Position numbers and translations under genes: made by a program
Part shown: piece by piece, positions 1 through 6,390 of the stretch
Numbering within the stretch: position 1 is the first letter of the stretch
Layout of the letters: every line of letters starts with the position of its first letter
Origin: an uncultured Shinella sp.
GTDB taxonomy: Bacteria > Pseudomonadota > Alphaproteobacteria > Rhizobiales > Rhizobiaceae
Direction: 5' to 3'
Assembly: GCF_946479415.1 (NCBI RefSeq)
Contig: NZ_CAMLFY010000151.1
Span: 1 to 9,338 of the forward strand
Length of the DNA stretch: 9,338 nt
The notes under the pieces: generated by a model
What the model saw: only the letters and a program-made list of their open reading frames with translations
The model's database searches: none
Told to the model about the DNA's origin: nothing

Positions 1-815
1 TCGTCAATCCCGGTTGGCCGGCGGCAACGATTGCCAAATTCCTGCGCCTCTTCAACAGCGCCTTGGCGCGGACGGGGGTCAGGATCACCTCAGGCATGAC
101 CGGGCCCTATGGCCGGCTCAATCATTTCGGCCATCCCGATGCGGATGTGCGCCGCTACTATGTCGACTGGTTCAAGACCTTCGCCGATATCATCGGCGAT
201 CTCGGCGGCACTTCTGTCGGCACCCAGTTCGCCATCTTCACCTACAAGGATTTCGACGATCCGGTGCGCCGCGAAGAACTGATCCAGATCGCCATCGACT
301 GCTGGGCGGAAGTCGCGGAACACGCGAAGGGTGCGGGCCTCTCCTATGTGTTCTGGGAGCCGATGAGCATCGGTCGCGAATTCGGCGAGACGATCGCCGA
401 ATGCATCAAGCTTCAGGATCGCCTGACCGCCGCCGACATGGCCATTCCCATGTGGATGATGGCCGATATCGACCATGGCGACGTCACCTCCAGCAATCCC
501 GACGACTACGAACCCTATGCCTGGGCGCGCGCGGTGCCGAAGGTGTCGCCGATCATCCACATCAAGCAGAGCCTGATGGACAAGGGTGGGCACCGGCCGT
601 TCACCGCCGAGTTCAACGCCAGAGGCCGCATCCAGCCGGAACCGTTGCTGAAGGCCTTTGCCGAGGGCGGTGCTGATGACAACGAGATCTGCCTCGAACT
701 CTCCTTCAAGGAGCGCGAGCCGAATGACCGGCAGGTCATTGCGCAGATCGCCGAAAGTATCGCCTTCTGGGCACCGTATATCGATACCAGTGCATCCGAT
801 CTCAAGCTGGGCTGA
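1..815 (+). CDS. eryC: EryC, tetrulose-4-phosphate racemase (5'-truncated by window edge)
   Basis: The frame is open from base 3 to the TGA at 813-815, giving 270 C-terminal residues; roughly 40 N-terminal residues should lie upstream if it matches the ~309-residue Brucella protein (length recalled, not computed). The fold looks like the xylose-isomerase/AP-endonuclease-2 TIM barrel. Acidic and His-containing segments suited to metal binding are FWEPMSIGREF, MADIDHGD, PIIHIKQS and LELSFKERE. In Brucella, EryC was once thought a dehydrogenase but was shown to be an isomerase that converts L-3-tetrulose-4-phosphate to the D form during erythritol breakdown. No nucleotide-binding glycine motif is visible, which agrees with that revision. 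Followed at once by eryD, eryR, tpiA2 and rpiB, the order known from Brucella. A start at the TTG at 63 is not credible because homologous-looking sequence continues upstream of it. Confidence 0.88.
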   Translation, partial: VNPGWPAATIAKFLRLFNSALARTGVRITSGMTGPYGRLNHFGHPDADVRRYYVDWFKTFADIIGDLGGTSVGTQFAIFTYKDFDDPVRREELIQIAIDCWAEVAEHAKGAGLSYVFWEPMSIGREFGETIAECIKLQDRLTAADMAIPMWMMADIDHGDVTSSNPDDYEPYAWARAVPKVSPIIHIKQSLMDKGGHRPFTAEFNARGRIQPEPLLKAFAEGGADDNEICLELSFKEREPNDRQVIAQIAESIAFWAPYIDTSASDLKLG

Positions 816-847
816 CCGTAACAGGGCTGCTTGCTAAGACTGGACCT

Positions 848-859
848 GAAAGCGCTTTC
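848..859. promoter_or_regulatory. Perfect palindrome GAAAGCGCTTTC between eryC and eryD, candidate operator
   Basis: The 12-bp sequence is a perfect inverted repeat, and with the preceding T it matches 13 of 14 bases of TGAAAGCGCTTTCA, a shape typical of LacI-family operators with a central CG step. It lies 30 bp before the eryD start and 33 bp after the eryC stop. EryD is a SorC-type and EryR a DeoR-type protein, so a LacI-like site would imply a further regulator encoded elsewhere. It could instead be a chance palindrome or a small mRNA hairpin. Confidence 0.4.
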
Positions 860-888
860 GCTTGCTCGAGCAGGACAGGACATCGCCG

Positions 889-1833
889 ATGACCGACAAT
901 GAAGATTCCCTCGCCGTCCGCGCCGCCTGGCTGCACTATATCGGGGGGTTCACCCAGTCCGCCGTGGCCAAGCGCCTCGGCATTCCCTCGGTGAAAGCGC
1001 ACCGGCTGATCGCGCGCGCGGTCGCAGAGGGCGTGGTGAAGGTCAGCATCGACGGCGATATCGCCGAATGCGTCAATCTGGAGGTCGAACTCTCGAAACG
1101 CTACGGCCTCGATTATTGCGAAGTCGCGCCCGATGTCGACGACGATGCGCTGGCGTTGACGACGCTCGGCCATGTCGGCGCGGATTTCCTACGGCGCGAG
1201 ATCGAGCGCGGCGAAGTCGCCGTGATCGGGCTTGGCCATGGGCGCACGCTCTCGGCCGCCGTGCATCATCTGCCGCGCATCAGCGCTGGCGGCACGCGCT
1301 TCGTCTCGTTGCTCGGCGGCCTCACCCGCAATTATGCCGCCAATCCCTACGATGTCATGCACCGCCTGGCGGCCAAGACCGGCACGCAGGCCTATGTGAT
1401 GCCCGTGCCGTTCTTCGCCAATACGGAGGAGGATCGCGAGGTCCTGCTTTCCCAGCGCGGCGTCAGCGAAGTGTTCAATCTCGCCCGCAACGCCGATCTG
1501 AAACTCGTCGGCATCGGCACGGTCGACAATCAGGCCCACCTCGTCACATCGGGCATGCTGCAGCCAAACGAGCTGGAGGAGATTATCGCCCTTGGTGGTG
1601 TCGGCGAATTGCTCGGCCATTTCTTTGACGGCAAGGGCCGCATTCTCGAGACATCGGTGACGGCACGCACACTGGCAGCCTCCTTTTCGGAAGAAGGCGG
1701 CGACCGGGTCGTCGCCATTGCCGGCGGTCGCTCCAAGACGGAGGCGATCCGCGCTGTCCTACACAGCCACAAGCTCCATGGACTGATCACGGATGAACGA
1801 ACGGCGCGCACGCTGCTACAAAGCTCCGCATAG
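889..1833 (+). CDS. eryD: EryD, SorC/DeoR-class transcriptional regulator of erythritol catabolism
   Basis: A 314-residue regulator. The N-terminal helix-turn-helix covers about residues 20-48 (GFTQSAVAKRLGIPSVKAHR), followed by a SorC-type sugar-phosphate sensor domain with VIGLGHGRTL (about 112-121) and GVGELLGHFFD (about 237-247), both usual for this family. Length agrees with the ~316 residues of Brucella EryD (recalled). In Brucella, EryD represses the ery operon and erythritol or a derivative relieves it; here that role is inferred from homology and position directly after eryC. The start is the ATG at 889, preceded by AGGA at 877-880 with 8-base spacing; a TTG at 862 in the same frame would add nine residues but has no ribosome binding site. 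The gap from eryC is 73 bp, so it is probably co-transcribed with it. Confidence 0.85.
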   Translation: MTDNEDSLAVRAAWLHYIGGFTQSAVAKRLGIPSVKAHRLIARAVAEGVVKVSIDGDIAECVNLEVELSKRYGLDYCEVAPDVDDDALALTTLGHVGADFLRREIERGEVAVIGLGHGRTLSAAVHHLPRISAGGTRFVSLLGGLTRNYAANPYDVMHRLAAKTGTQAYVMPVPFFANTEEDREVLLSQRGVSEVFNLARNADLKLVGIGTVDNQAHLVTSGMLQPNELEEIIALGGVGELLGHFFDGKGRILETSVTARTLAASFSEEGGDRVVAIAGGRSKTEAIRAVLHSHKLHGLITDERTARTLLQSSA

Positions 1834-1890
1834 AAAATCACAAAATCACAATTTCAATGTTATAATCTGCCGGAAATGATGTTATATAAC
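1834..1890. promoter_or_regulatory. AT-rich repeat block upstream of eryR: candidate promoter and operators
   Basis: The gap between eryD and eryR is markedly AT-rich in an otherwise GC-rich window. It contains a tandem 8-mer AAAATCAC at 1834-1841 and 1842-1849; an 8-mer ATGTTATA at 1857-1864 and again at 1879-1886, exactly 22 bp apart (about two helical turns); and a perfect 10-bp palindrome GTTATATAAC at 1881-1890. TATAAT at 1861-1866 matches a -10 box, though no good -35 is visible at the right distance. The layout suits a promoter for eryR-tpiA2-rpiB bound by EryD or EryR. Which protein binds cannot be decided from sequence. Confidence 0.5.
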
Positions 1891-1911
1891 TGCGGACAGT
1901 GGGAGGACGCG

Positions 1912-2685
1912 GTGAAACGGGAAGAGCGCAGGCAGGAAATCATCAATCTGCTCGTCGAAAGCCGTGCCGTCGAACTCGATGATATCGCCGAGCGTTTCGG
2001 CGTCTCCAAAATGACCATCCACCGCGATCTCGACGATCTCGAACGGGCTGGCGTGCTACGCAAGGTGCGCGGCGGCGCGACGATCGATGCGGGCACCCAG
2101 TTCGAAAGCGATTTCCGGTTCCGGGAATTGCAGGAGGCCGACGTCAAGCGGGCGCTGGCCGAGACGGCCGCCGAGCTTGTCGAGCCCGGCATGACCGTGA
2201 TGATCAACGACGGCTCGATGGCCTCCGTGCTGGGCGACGTGCTCGCGGACAAGAAGCCGATCACCATCATCACCAACAATGCCGCGATCATGGAGCGCGC
2301 CAAGGGTCTTTCCGGCGTGACGCTGATTGGCCTCGGCGGCGTCTATTCCTCCAAGTTCAACGCCTATTTCGGCATCGTCACGGAAGAGGCCCTGTCGCGC
2401 CTGCGCGCCGACATCGCTTTCATCTCGGCACCTGCCGCATCCGGCCGGCTCGCCTACCACATGGACGAGGCCGTCGTGCGCACCAAGCGGGCGATGATGA
2501 AATCGAGCCGGCAGACCTGCCTCATGATCAACAACAGGCGCTTCGGCCACACGGCACTGCATGTGCTCGCCGATCTCACCGAATTCGACACCGTCATTTC
2601 CGACAAAAACCTGCCCCACGACACATCAGCCGAACTCGGTGATGAGAAAACCGTGGTCCGCATCGCCAAGGAGACAACACCATGA
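1912..2685 (+). CDS. eryR: EryR, DeoR-family transcriptional regulator
   Basis: A 257-residue DeoR-family protein. The N-terminal winged helix-turn-helix is typical: REERRQEIINLLVES at the start, then DDIAERFGVSKMTIHRDLDD (about residues 23-42) and a wing with KVRGGAT. The rest resembles the DeoR C-terminal sugar-phosphate sensor, with ITIITNNAAIM in place; the usual substrate-loop D-x-GTT reads INDGSMA (about 98-104). The start is the GTG at 1912, which gives the standard VKREERR beginning and has GGGAGG at 1901-1906. An in-frame ATG at 1876 would add twelve atypical residues and run through the repeat block. Its stop overlaps the tpiA2 start (ATGA), so it is translationally coupled to it. 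In rhizobial erythritol clusters a DeoR-type gene occupies this same place; a local regulatory role is inferred. Confidence 0.82.
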   Translation: MKREERRQEIINLLVESRAVELDDIAERFGVSKMTIHRDLDDLERAGVLRKVRGGATIDAGTQFESDFRFRELQEADVKRALAETAAELVEPGMTVMINDGSMASVLGDVLADKKPITIITNNAAIMERAKGLSGVTLIGLGGVYSSKFNAYFGIVTEEALSRLRADIAFISAPAASGRLAYHMDEAVVRTKRAMMKSSRQTCLMINNRRFGHTALHVLADLTEFDTVISDKNLPHDTSAELGDEKTVVRIAKETTP

Positions 2686-3452
2686 GCCAGGGCCGGAATT
2701 TCTGGGTCGGCACGAGCTGGAAGATGAACAAGACGCTTGCCGAGGCGAAACTCTTCGCCGAGGGCCTGAAGGCGGCCGATGGCGGCCGCCATGCCCGCAT
2801 CCAGCGCTTCGTCATCCCGCCCTTCACCGCCGTGCGCGAGGTCAAGGCGCTGCTCGCCGACACCTCCGTCAAGGTCGGCGCACAGAACATGCACTGGGCT
2901 GACGAAGGCGCCTGGACCGGCGAAGTCTCGCCCGTGATGCTGAAGGATTGCAATCTCGATCTCGTCGAGCTCGGCCATTCCGAACGCCGCGAACACTTCG
3001 GCGAGACCGACGAAACGGTCGGCCTCAAGACGGAAGCCGCCGTACGCCATGGCCTCGTGCCGCTGATCTGCATCGGCGAGACGCTGGCTGACCGCGAAAG
3101 CGGCCGCGCGGACGAGGTGCTCGCCAAGGAAGTGCGCGGCGCGCTCGGCAAGCTCCAGGGCGCCCAGAAGCAGGCCGAAATCCTTCTCGCCTATGAGCCC
3201 GTCTGGGCGATCGGCGAAAACGGCATTCCCGCCACCGCCGACTATGCAAATGCCCGCCATGCGGAAATCGCAAAGGTGGCGGAGGACGTGCTCGGCCGCC
3301 GCATTCCCTGCCTCTATGGCGGCTCGGTCAACCCGCAGAATTGCGAAGAATTGATCGTCTGCCCCGACATTGACGGGCTCTTCATCGGCCGCTCGGCCTG
3401 GAAGGTCGAAGGCTATCTCGACATCCTGGCGCGCTGCGCCGCCACCATCTGA
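2682..3452 (+). CDS. eryH: EryH (TpiA2), D-3-tetrulose-4-phosphate isomerase, TIM-like
   Basis: A 256-residue triosephosphate-isomerase-fold protein. The catalytic set is intact: Lys14 in TSWKMN, His99 in ELGHSERR and Glu172 in AYEPVWAIG, with YGGSVNPQN (about 212-220) as the phosphate-binding strand. Differences from housekeeping TIM are visible: TSWKMNK replaces the usual GNWKMNG, and the mobile loop after AYEPVWAIG reads ENGIPA rather than TGKTAT. Brucella TpiA2 (renamed EryH) interconverts D-3-tetrulose-4-phosphate and D-erythrulose/erythrose-type tetrose phosphates in erythritol breakdown; the position between eryR and rpiB supports that role over glycolysis. The ATG overlaps the eryR stop by four bases and follows AAGGAG at 2668-2673. 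It would also be labelled tpiA2 or tpiB in rhizobia. Residual triose-phosphate activity cannot be excluded. Confidence 0.88.
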   Translation: MSQGRNFWVGTSWKMNKTLAEAKLFAEGLKAADGGRHARIQRFVIPPFTAVREVKALLADTSVKVGAQNMHWADEGAWTGEVSPVMLKDCNLDLVELGHSERREHFGETDETVGLKTEAAVRHGLVPLICIGETLADRESGRADEVLAKEVRGALGKLQGAQKQAEILLAYEPVWAIGENGIPATADYANARHAEIAKVAEDVLGRRIPCLYGGSVNPQNCEELIVCPDIDGLFIGRSAWKVEGYLDILARCAATI

Positions 3453-3466
3453 AAAGGAGAACTCCC

Positions 3467-3925
3467 ATGAAACTCGCTATTGCCGGTGACAGCGCAGGCG
3501 AAGGCCTTGCCAAGATCCTTGCCGACCACCTGAAGGCCAGCCATGACGTGCACGAAATCTCGCGCACCGATGCCGGCCCGGATGCCTTCTACGCCACACT
3601 CTCCGATCGCGTCGCCTCGGCCGTCATCGCCGGCGAATACGATCGCGCGATCCTCGTCTGCGGCACCGGCATCGGCGTCTGCATCTCGGCTAACAAGGTG
3701 CCCGGTATCCGCGCTGCGCTGACGCACGACACCTATTCGGCCGAGCGCGCCGCGCTTTCCAACAATGCCCAGATCATCACCATGGGCGCCCGCGTCATCG
3801 GCTCGGAACTGGCCAAGGCCATCGCCGACGCCTATCTCGCGCAGACCTTTGACGAAAACGGCCGCTCGGCCGGCAACGTCCAGGCGATCAACGAGGTCGA
3901 CGCCAAGTACAACGCCGGCAAATAA
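3467..3925 (+). CDS. eryI: EryI (RpiB), D-erythrose-4-phosphate isomerase
   Basis: A 152-residue LacA/RpiB-family sugar-phosphate isomerase. Core motifs are [19 protein letters not shown] (about residues 62-80, with Cys65 at the position of the E. coli RpiB catalytic cysteine), [15 protein letters not shown] (87-101) and MGARVIG (106-112). The N-terminal motif, SDHAG in most RpiB proteins, is GDSAG here (Asp8-Ser9), so the His is replaced by Ser. In Brucella this enzyme was shown to make D-erythrose-4-phosphate as the last isomerisation of the erythritol route, feeding the pentose phosphate pathway. It starts 14 bases after the eryH stop, with AAGGAG at 3454-3459, and is the last gene of the cluster. 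It would be called rpiB in many annotations; activity on ribose-5-phosphate is possible but not indicated by context. Confidence 0.88.
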   Translation: MKLAIAGDSAGEGLAKILADHLKASHDVHEISRTDAGPDAFYATLSDRVASAVIAGEYDRAILVCGTGIGVCISANKVPGIRAALTHDTYSAERAALSNNAQIITMGARVIGSELAKAIADAYLAQTFDENGRSAGNVQAINEVDAKYNAGK

Positions 3926-3938
3926 GGCCGGCATGGGA

Positions 3939-3964
3939 CCGGCGCATCTCAACGGGTGCGCCGG
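3939..3964 (+). terminator. Hairpin after rpiB, probable end of the ery transcript
   Basis: CCGGCGCA (3939-3946) pairs perfectly with TGCGCCGG (3957-3964) around a 10-base loop, starting 13 bases after the rpiB stop. There is no T-run behind it, so it is not a textbook intrinsic terminator; it could slow polymerase or protect the mRNA 3' end. A second hairpin follows directly at 3969-3984. Confidence 0.45.
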
Positions 3965-3968
3965 CCTA

Positions 3969-3984
3969 AGCGATGCGAATCGCT
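3969..3984. other. Second hairpin with GCGA tetraloop
   Basis: AGCGAT (3969-3974) and ATCGCT (3979-3984) form a 6-bp perfect stem closed by GCGA, a GNRA-type tetraloop. It stands five bases after the larger hairpin, making a tandem structured 3' end. It also contains a GANTC site (3977-3981), the target of the alphaproteobacterial CcrM methylase. Confidence 0.35.
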
Positions 3985-4339
3985 GCCGCCCGTAGGCATC
4001 CCCGAATCATCTTTCAAAAGCGCGATTGCCCGCCGCCGTTCCGACTGTGCGCGGAATGCCGCTAGCGCAGCGCCCCGAGCCGGCCTGTCCAAGCATCGCG
4101 ACGGCCGGCCTTTCGCGTACCGCGCGCGTTTCCCAGCTTCCACTCATCACCACGGCGACACCGCGAGGGCAACTTGGTGGCAACCATAATGGCAGCTACG
4201 CGACAGCGCGCTTCAGAACCTTCGGGAAAACGCTAAGTTTTCAAAGAATTAGTTTGACGCCCCAACTCAAGCGCCGCCCTGATGCGCGCCAAACAGCACA
4301 TTGTGGCAAGGCATGCCTCGCACCAGCCAGCGCTGTAAA
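3985..4339. other. Non-coding stretch between ery and min loci
   Basis: No reading frame here has family-like sequence or a convincing ribosome binding site; the open frames on the + strand (for example 3956-4189 and 4026-4343) are Arg/Pro/Ala-rich and look like high-GC noise. Visible items are a GANTC site at 4004-4008 and a 7-bp inverted repeat GCCGGCC (4079-4085)/GGCCGGC (4103-4109) followed by CTTT, which may be a weak terminator-like hairpin. Nothing matching a known riboswitch or RNA gene was recognised. Confidence 0.4.
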
Positions 4340-4355
4340 TTAACCATTTGTTAAC
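4340..4355 (+). promoter_or_regulatory. CtrA-type binding box upstream of minC
   Basis: The sequence fits the full CtrA consensus TTAA-N7-TTAAC exactly: TTAA at 4340-4343, seven bases, TTAAC at 4351-4355. Each half is the ten-mer TTAACCATTT, repeated with an 11-bp period (4340-4349, 4351-4360). A third half-site, TTAACCAA, lies at 4387-4394, next to the minC ATG. CtrA is the cell-cycle master regulator of alphaproteobacteria, and control of minCDE by CtrA has been described in Sinorhizobium meliloti. The box is 41 bp before the minC start. Confidence 0.75.
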
Positions 4356-4395
4356 CATTTCACAGCTACACCGGAGCAAACGAAAATTAACCAAG

Positions 4396-5151
4396 ATGAC
4401 TGACGTGTTAACTCAACCCCGGCCGATCCGCCTCAAGGGGCGCTCCTTTCTTGCGCTCGCATTGACCCCAGAGCTGCCCGTCCAGGACTGGCTGGTGCGG
4501 CTCGACGATCTGGCCGCCCGCTCGGCCGGGTTCTTCCTTCGCCGGCCCGTTGTGCTCGATATCGATGGCCTCGATATCGACCGTCAGGAACTGCGCGATC
4601 TCGTCAGCGAACTCTCGACCCGCAATGTGCGCGTCATGGGCATCGAGGGCGCCCGCACGTCGCAGCTTGGCCCCGACATGCCGCCCGCCATGACCGACGG
4701 TCGCCCGGCCGCCGATTTCGAGGCCCCTGCGGAAGACGAAAAGGCAGCCGCCGGTAAGGCGAAATCGGCCCAACCGGCCCAGACCGTCGTGGTCGAGCCG
4801 GTCGTCACCCCGGCCACCGTGACGCCTTCGCTCGTCGTCTCGCGGCCGGTGCGTTCCGGACAGTCGATCTTCTTCCCGGAAGGCGACGTCACCATCATCG
4901 GCTCGGTCGCCTCGGGCGCGGAAGTCGTCGCCGGCGGCTCGATCCATGTCTACGGCCCGCTGCGCGGCCGCGCCATGGCCGGCACGACGGGCAATGCCAG
5001 CGCGCGCATCTTCTGCCGCAAGCTGGAGGCGGAACTCATTGCCATCGACGGCTTCTACAAGACGGCCGACGACATGGAAGAGACCCTGCGCGGCAAGCCG
5101 GCGCAGATCTGGCTTGAAGGCGAACAAATCACGGCCGCGACACTCGGCTGA
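4396..5151 (+). CDS. minC: MinC, septum site-determining protein
   Basis: A 251-residue MinC, the FtsZ inhibitor that blocks division away from midcell. Residues about 8-90 form the N-terminal MinC domain (IRLKGRSFLALAL at its start). An Ala/Pro-rich low-complexity linker spans about 95-150. The C-terminal right-handed beta-helix, which dimerises and binds MinD, spans about 152-251 and carries the family hallmark RSGQSIFFPEGDVTIIGSV, then GGSIHVYGPLRGRAMAG. It is slightly longer than E. coli MinC because of the linker. The ATG at 4396 is chosen because the conserved region begins just after it; it has no clear Shine-Dalgarno sequence (GGAG at 4373-4376 is too far). A TTG at 4348 would lie inside the CtrA box. 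Followed by minD after 28 bases. Confidence 0.93.
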   Translation: MTDVLTQPRPIRLKGRSFLALALTPELPVQDWLVRLDDLAARSAGFFLRRPVVLDIDGLDIDRQELRDLVSELSTRNVRVMGIEGARTSQLGPDMPPAMTDGRPAADFEAPAEDEKAAAGKAKSAQPAQTVVVEPVVTPATVTPSLVVSRPVRSGQSIFFPEGDVTIIGSVASGAEVVAGGSIHVYGPLRGRAMAGTTGNASARIFCRKLEAELIAIDGFYKTADDMEETLRGKPAQIWLEGEQITAATLG

Positions 5152-5179
5152 ACGGAATTCCCAACCACTGGAGAGGTAC

Positions 5180-5995
5180 ATGGGTAAGGTAATCGTTGTC
5201 ACATCGGGCAAGGGCGGCGTCGGCAAGACGACGTCGTCGGCAGCCCTCGGCGCCGCGTTGGCGCAGAATGGCGAAAAGGTCGTGGTCGTGGATTTCGACG
5301 TCGGCCTGCGCAATCTCGATCTCGTCATGGGCGCGGAACGCCGCGTGGTCTATGACCTCGTCAACGTCATCCAGGGCGAAGCCAAGCTCACCCAGGCGCT
5401 GATCCGCGACAAGCGCGTCGAGACGCTCTACCTGCTGCCGGCCTCCCAGACGCGTGACAAGGACAATCTCACGCCCGAAGGCGTCGAGAAGGTCATCGCA
5501 GCGCTGAAAAATGCGTTCGACTGGGTGATCTGCGACAGCCCGGCCGGCATTGAGCGCGGCGCGACGCTTGCCATGCGCCATGCCGATATCGCTATCGTCG
5601 TGACCAATCCGGAAGTGTCGTCGGTTCGCGACTCAGACCGCATCATCGGCCTGCTCGATTCCAAGACGCTGAAGGCGGAAAACGGCGAGCGTGTCGAAAA
5701 GCACCTGCTGCTCACCCGCTACGACGCCGTGCGCGCCGAGCGTGGCGACATGCTGAAGGTCGACGACGTGCTCGAAATCCTCTCCATCCCGCTGCTCGGC
5801 ATCATTCCCGAGAGCATGGACGTGCTGCGCGCCTCCAACGTCGGTGCGCCGGTAACACTCGCCGACACCCGCAGCGCCCCGGCACTCGCCTATTTCGAAG
5901 CGACGCGCCGCCTGAAGGGCGAGAACCTGCCGATCACCATTCCCGGCGACAAGCGCGGTTTCTTCGGCAAGATCTTCGGAAGGAAGGCGGCATGA
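5180..5995 (+). CDS. minD: MinD, septum site-determining ATPase
   Basis: A 271-residue ParA/MinD-family ATPase that binds the membrane when loaded with ATP, recruits MinC and is released by MinE. The deviant Walker A motif is SGKGGVGKTT (residues 9-18, signature Lys11 and Lys16). VVVDFDVGLRNLD (about 35-47) and CDSPAG (118-123) supply the switch and Walker B regions. The last twelve residues, GFFGKIFGRKAA, form the amphipathic membrane-targeting helix. The start is the ATG at 5180, after GGAGAGG at 5170-5176; the open frame continues further upstream inside minC but that part is an Arg/Ala-rich shadow. Its stop overlaps the minE start by four bases, so the two are translationally coupled. Confidence 0.96.
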   Translation: MGKVIVVTSGKGGVGKTTSSAALGAALAQNGEKVVVVDFDVGLRNLDLVMGAERRVVYDLVNVIQGEAKLTQALIRDKRVETLYLLPASQTRDKDNLTPEGVEKVIAALKNAFDWVICDSPAGIERGATLAMRHADIAIVVTNPEVSSVRDSDRIIGLLDSKTLKAENGERVEKHLLLTRYDAVRAERGDMLKVDDVLEILSIPLLGIIPESMDVLRASNVGAPVTLADTRSAPALAYFEATRRLKGENLPITIPGDKRGFFGKIFGRKAA

Positions 5996-6255
5996 ACCTG
6001 TTCCGCTTCTTTTCCAAGGGCCAGTCGGCACCGGCCGCGCGCGAGCGGCTGCAGGTGCTGCTCGCCCACGAGCGCGCCGCCACCGGCGACGTCGATCTCG
6101 TCAACAAGCTGCGCGACGAAATCCTGAAGGCGATTTCCAAGCACATGCAGGTCGACGACGAGAAGGTTTCGATCAAGATGGAGCGCGGCGCGCAGGTCTC
6201 GACGCTTGCCGTCGACATCGAGATCCCGTTCGACGCCGGCAAGAAGGCCGCCTGA
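5992..6255 (+). CDS. minE: MinE, cell division topological specificity factor
   Basis: An 87-residue MinE, the typical length. The N-terminal NLFRFFSKG is the membrane-touching segment. RLQVLLAHERAA (about 19-30) is the part that contacts MinD and triggers ATP hydrolysis, and residues about 34-83 form the dimerising topological-specificity domain (ILKAISKHMQVDDEKVSIKM, then STLAVDIEIPF). It begins within the minD stop codon (ATGA) and uses GGAAGGAAGG at 5978-5987. It completes minCDE in the usual order. The operon is likely driven from the promoter region upstream of minC. Confidence 0.95.
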   Translation: MNLFRFFSKGQSAPAARERLQVLLAHERAATGDVDLVNKLRDEILKAISKHMQVDDEKVSIKMERGAQVSTLAVDIEIPFDAGKKAA

Positions 6256-6270
6256 TCGACCATCGTTTCA

Positions 6271-6295
6271 ACCGCCGCGCCCTTGGGGGGGCGGT
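6271..6295 (+). terminator. GC-rich hairpin after minE, weak terminator candidate
   Basis: ACCGCC (6271-6276) pairs with GGCGGT (6290-6295); an inner CCC/GGG pairing with a bulge is possible around TTGG. A run of seven G lies at 6285-6291. No T-tract follows, so termination here is uncertain and the downstream small gene could be part of the min transcript. Confidence 0.3.
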
Positions 6296-6330
6296 GTCGG
6301 GCAACCCCGAAGAAGGACCACAACCCGGAC

Positions 6331-6357
6331 CATCGGCCGCTTTACAGAGGCCGGATG
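6331..6357 (+). other. Imperfect hairpin in the leader of the small gene
   Basis: CATCGGCC (6331-6338) pairs with GGCCGGATG (6349-6357) with a single bulged G, around a 10-base AT-richer loop. It ends 20 bases before the ribosome binding site of the small gene at 6391. It may be a 5' UTR structure or a second partial terminator of the min operon. Confidence 0.3.
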
Positions 6358-6390
6358 CCGCATTCTTAAACCACTGAAAAGGAGATCGTC

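Noticed and set aside
2682..3452. Housekeeping triosephosphate isomerase tpiA
   Set aside because: It is embedded between an ery regulator and rpiB, and deviates in the mobile loop and the lysine motif, which fits the erythritol paralog.
3985..4339. Small genes or a riboswitch in the ery-min gap
   Set aside because: Open frames there have biased, motif-free composition and lack ribosome binding sites; no known riboswitch core was recognised.
4946..5179. N-terminal extension of minD inside minC
   Set aside because: The frame is open but Arg/Ala-rich and overlaps the conserved MinC beta-helix. The ATG at 5180 has a strong ribosome binding site and gives the standard MinD start.
4408..5328. 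306-codon open frame on the - strand over minC/minD
   Set aside because: The + strand encodes clear MinC and MinD motifs; the reverse product is a charged low-complexity shadow.
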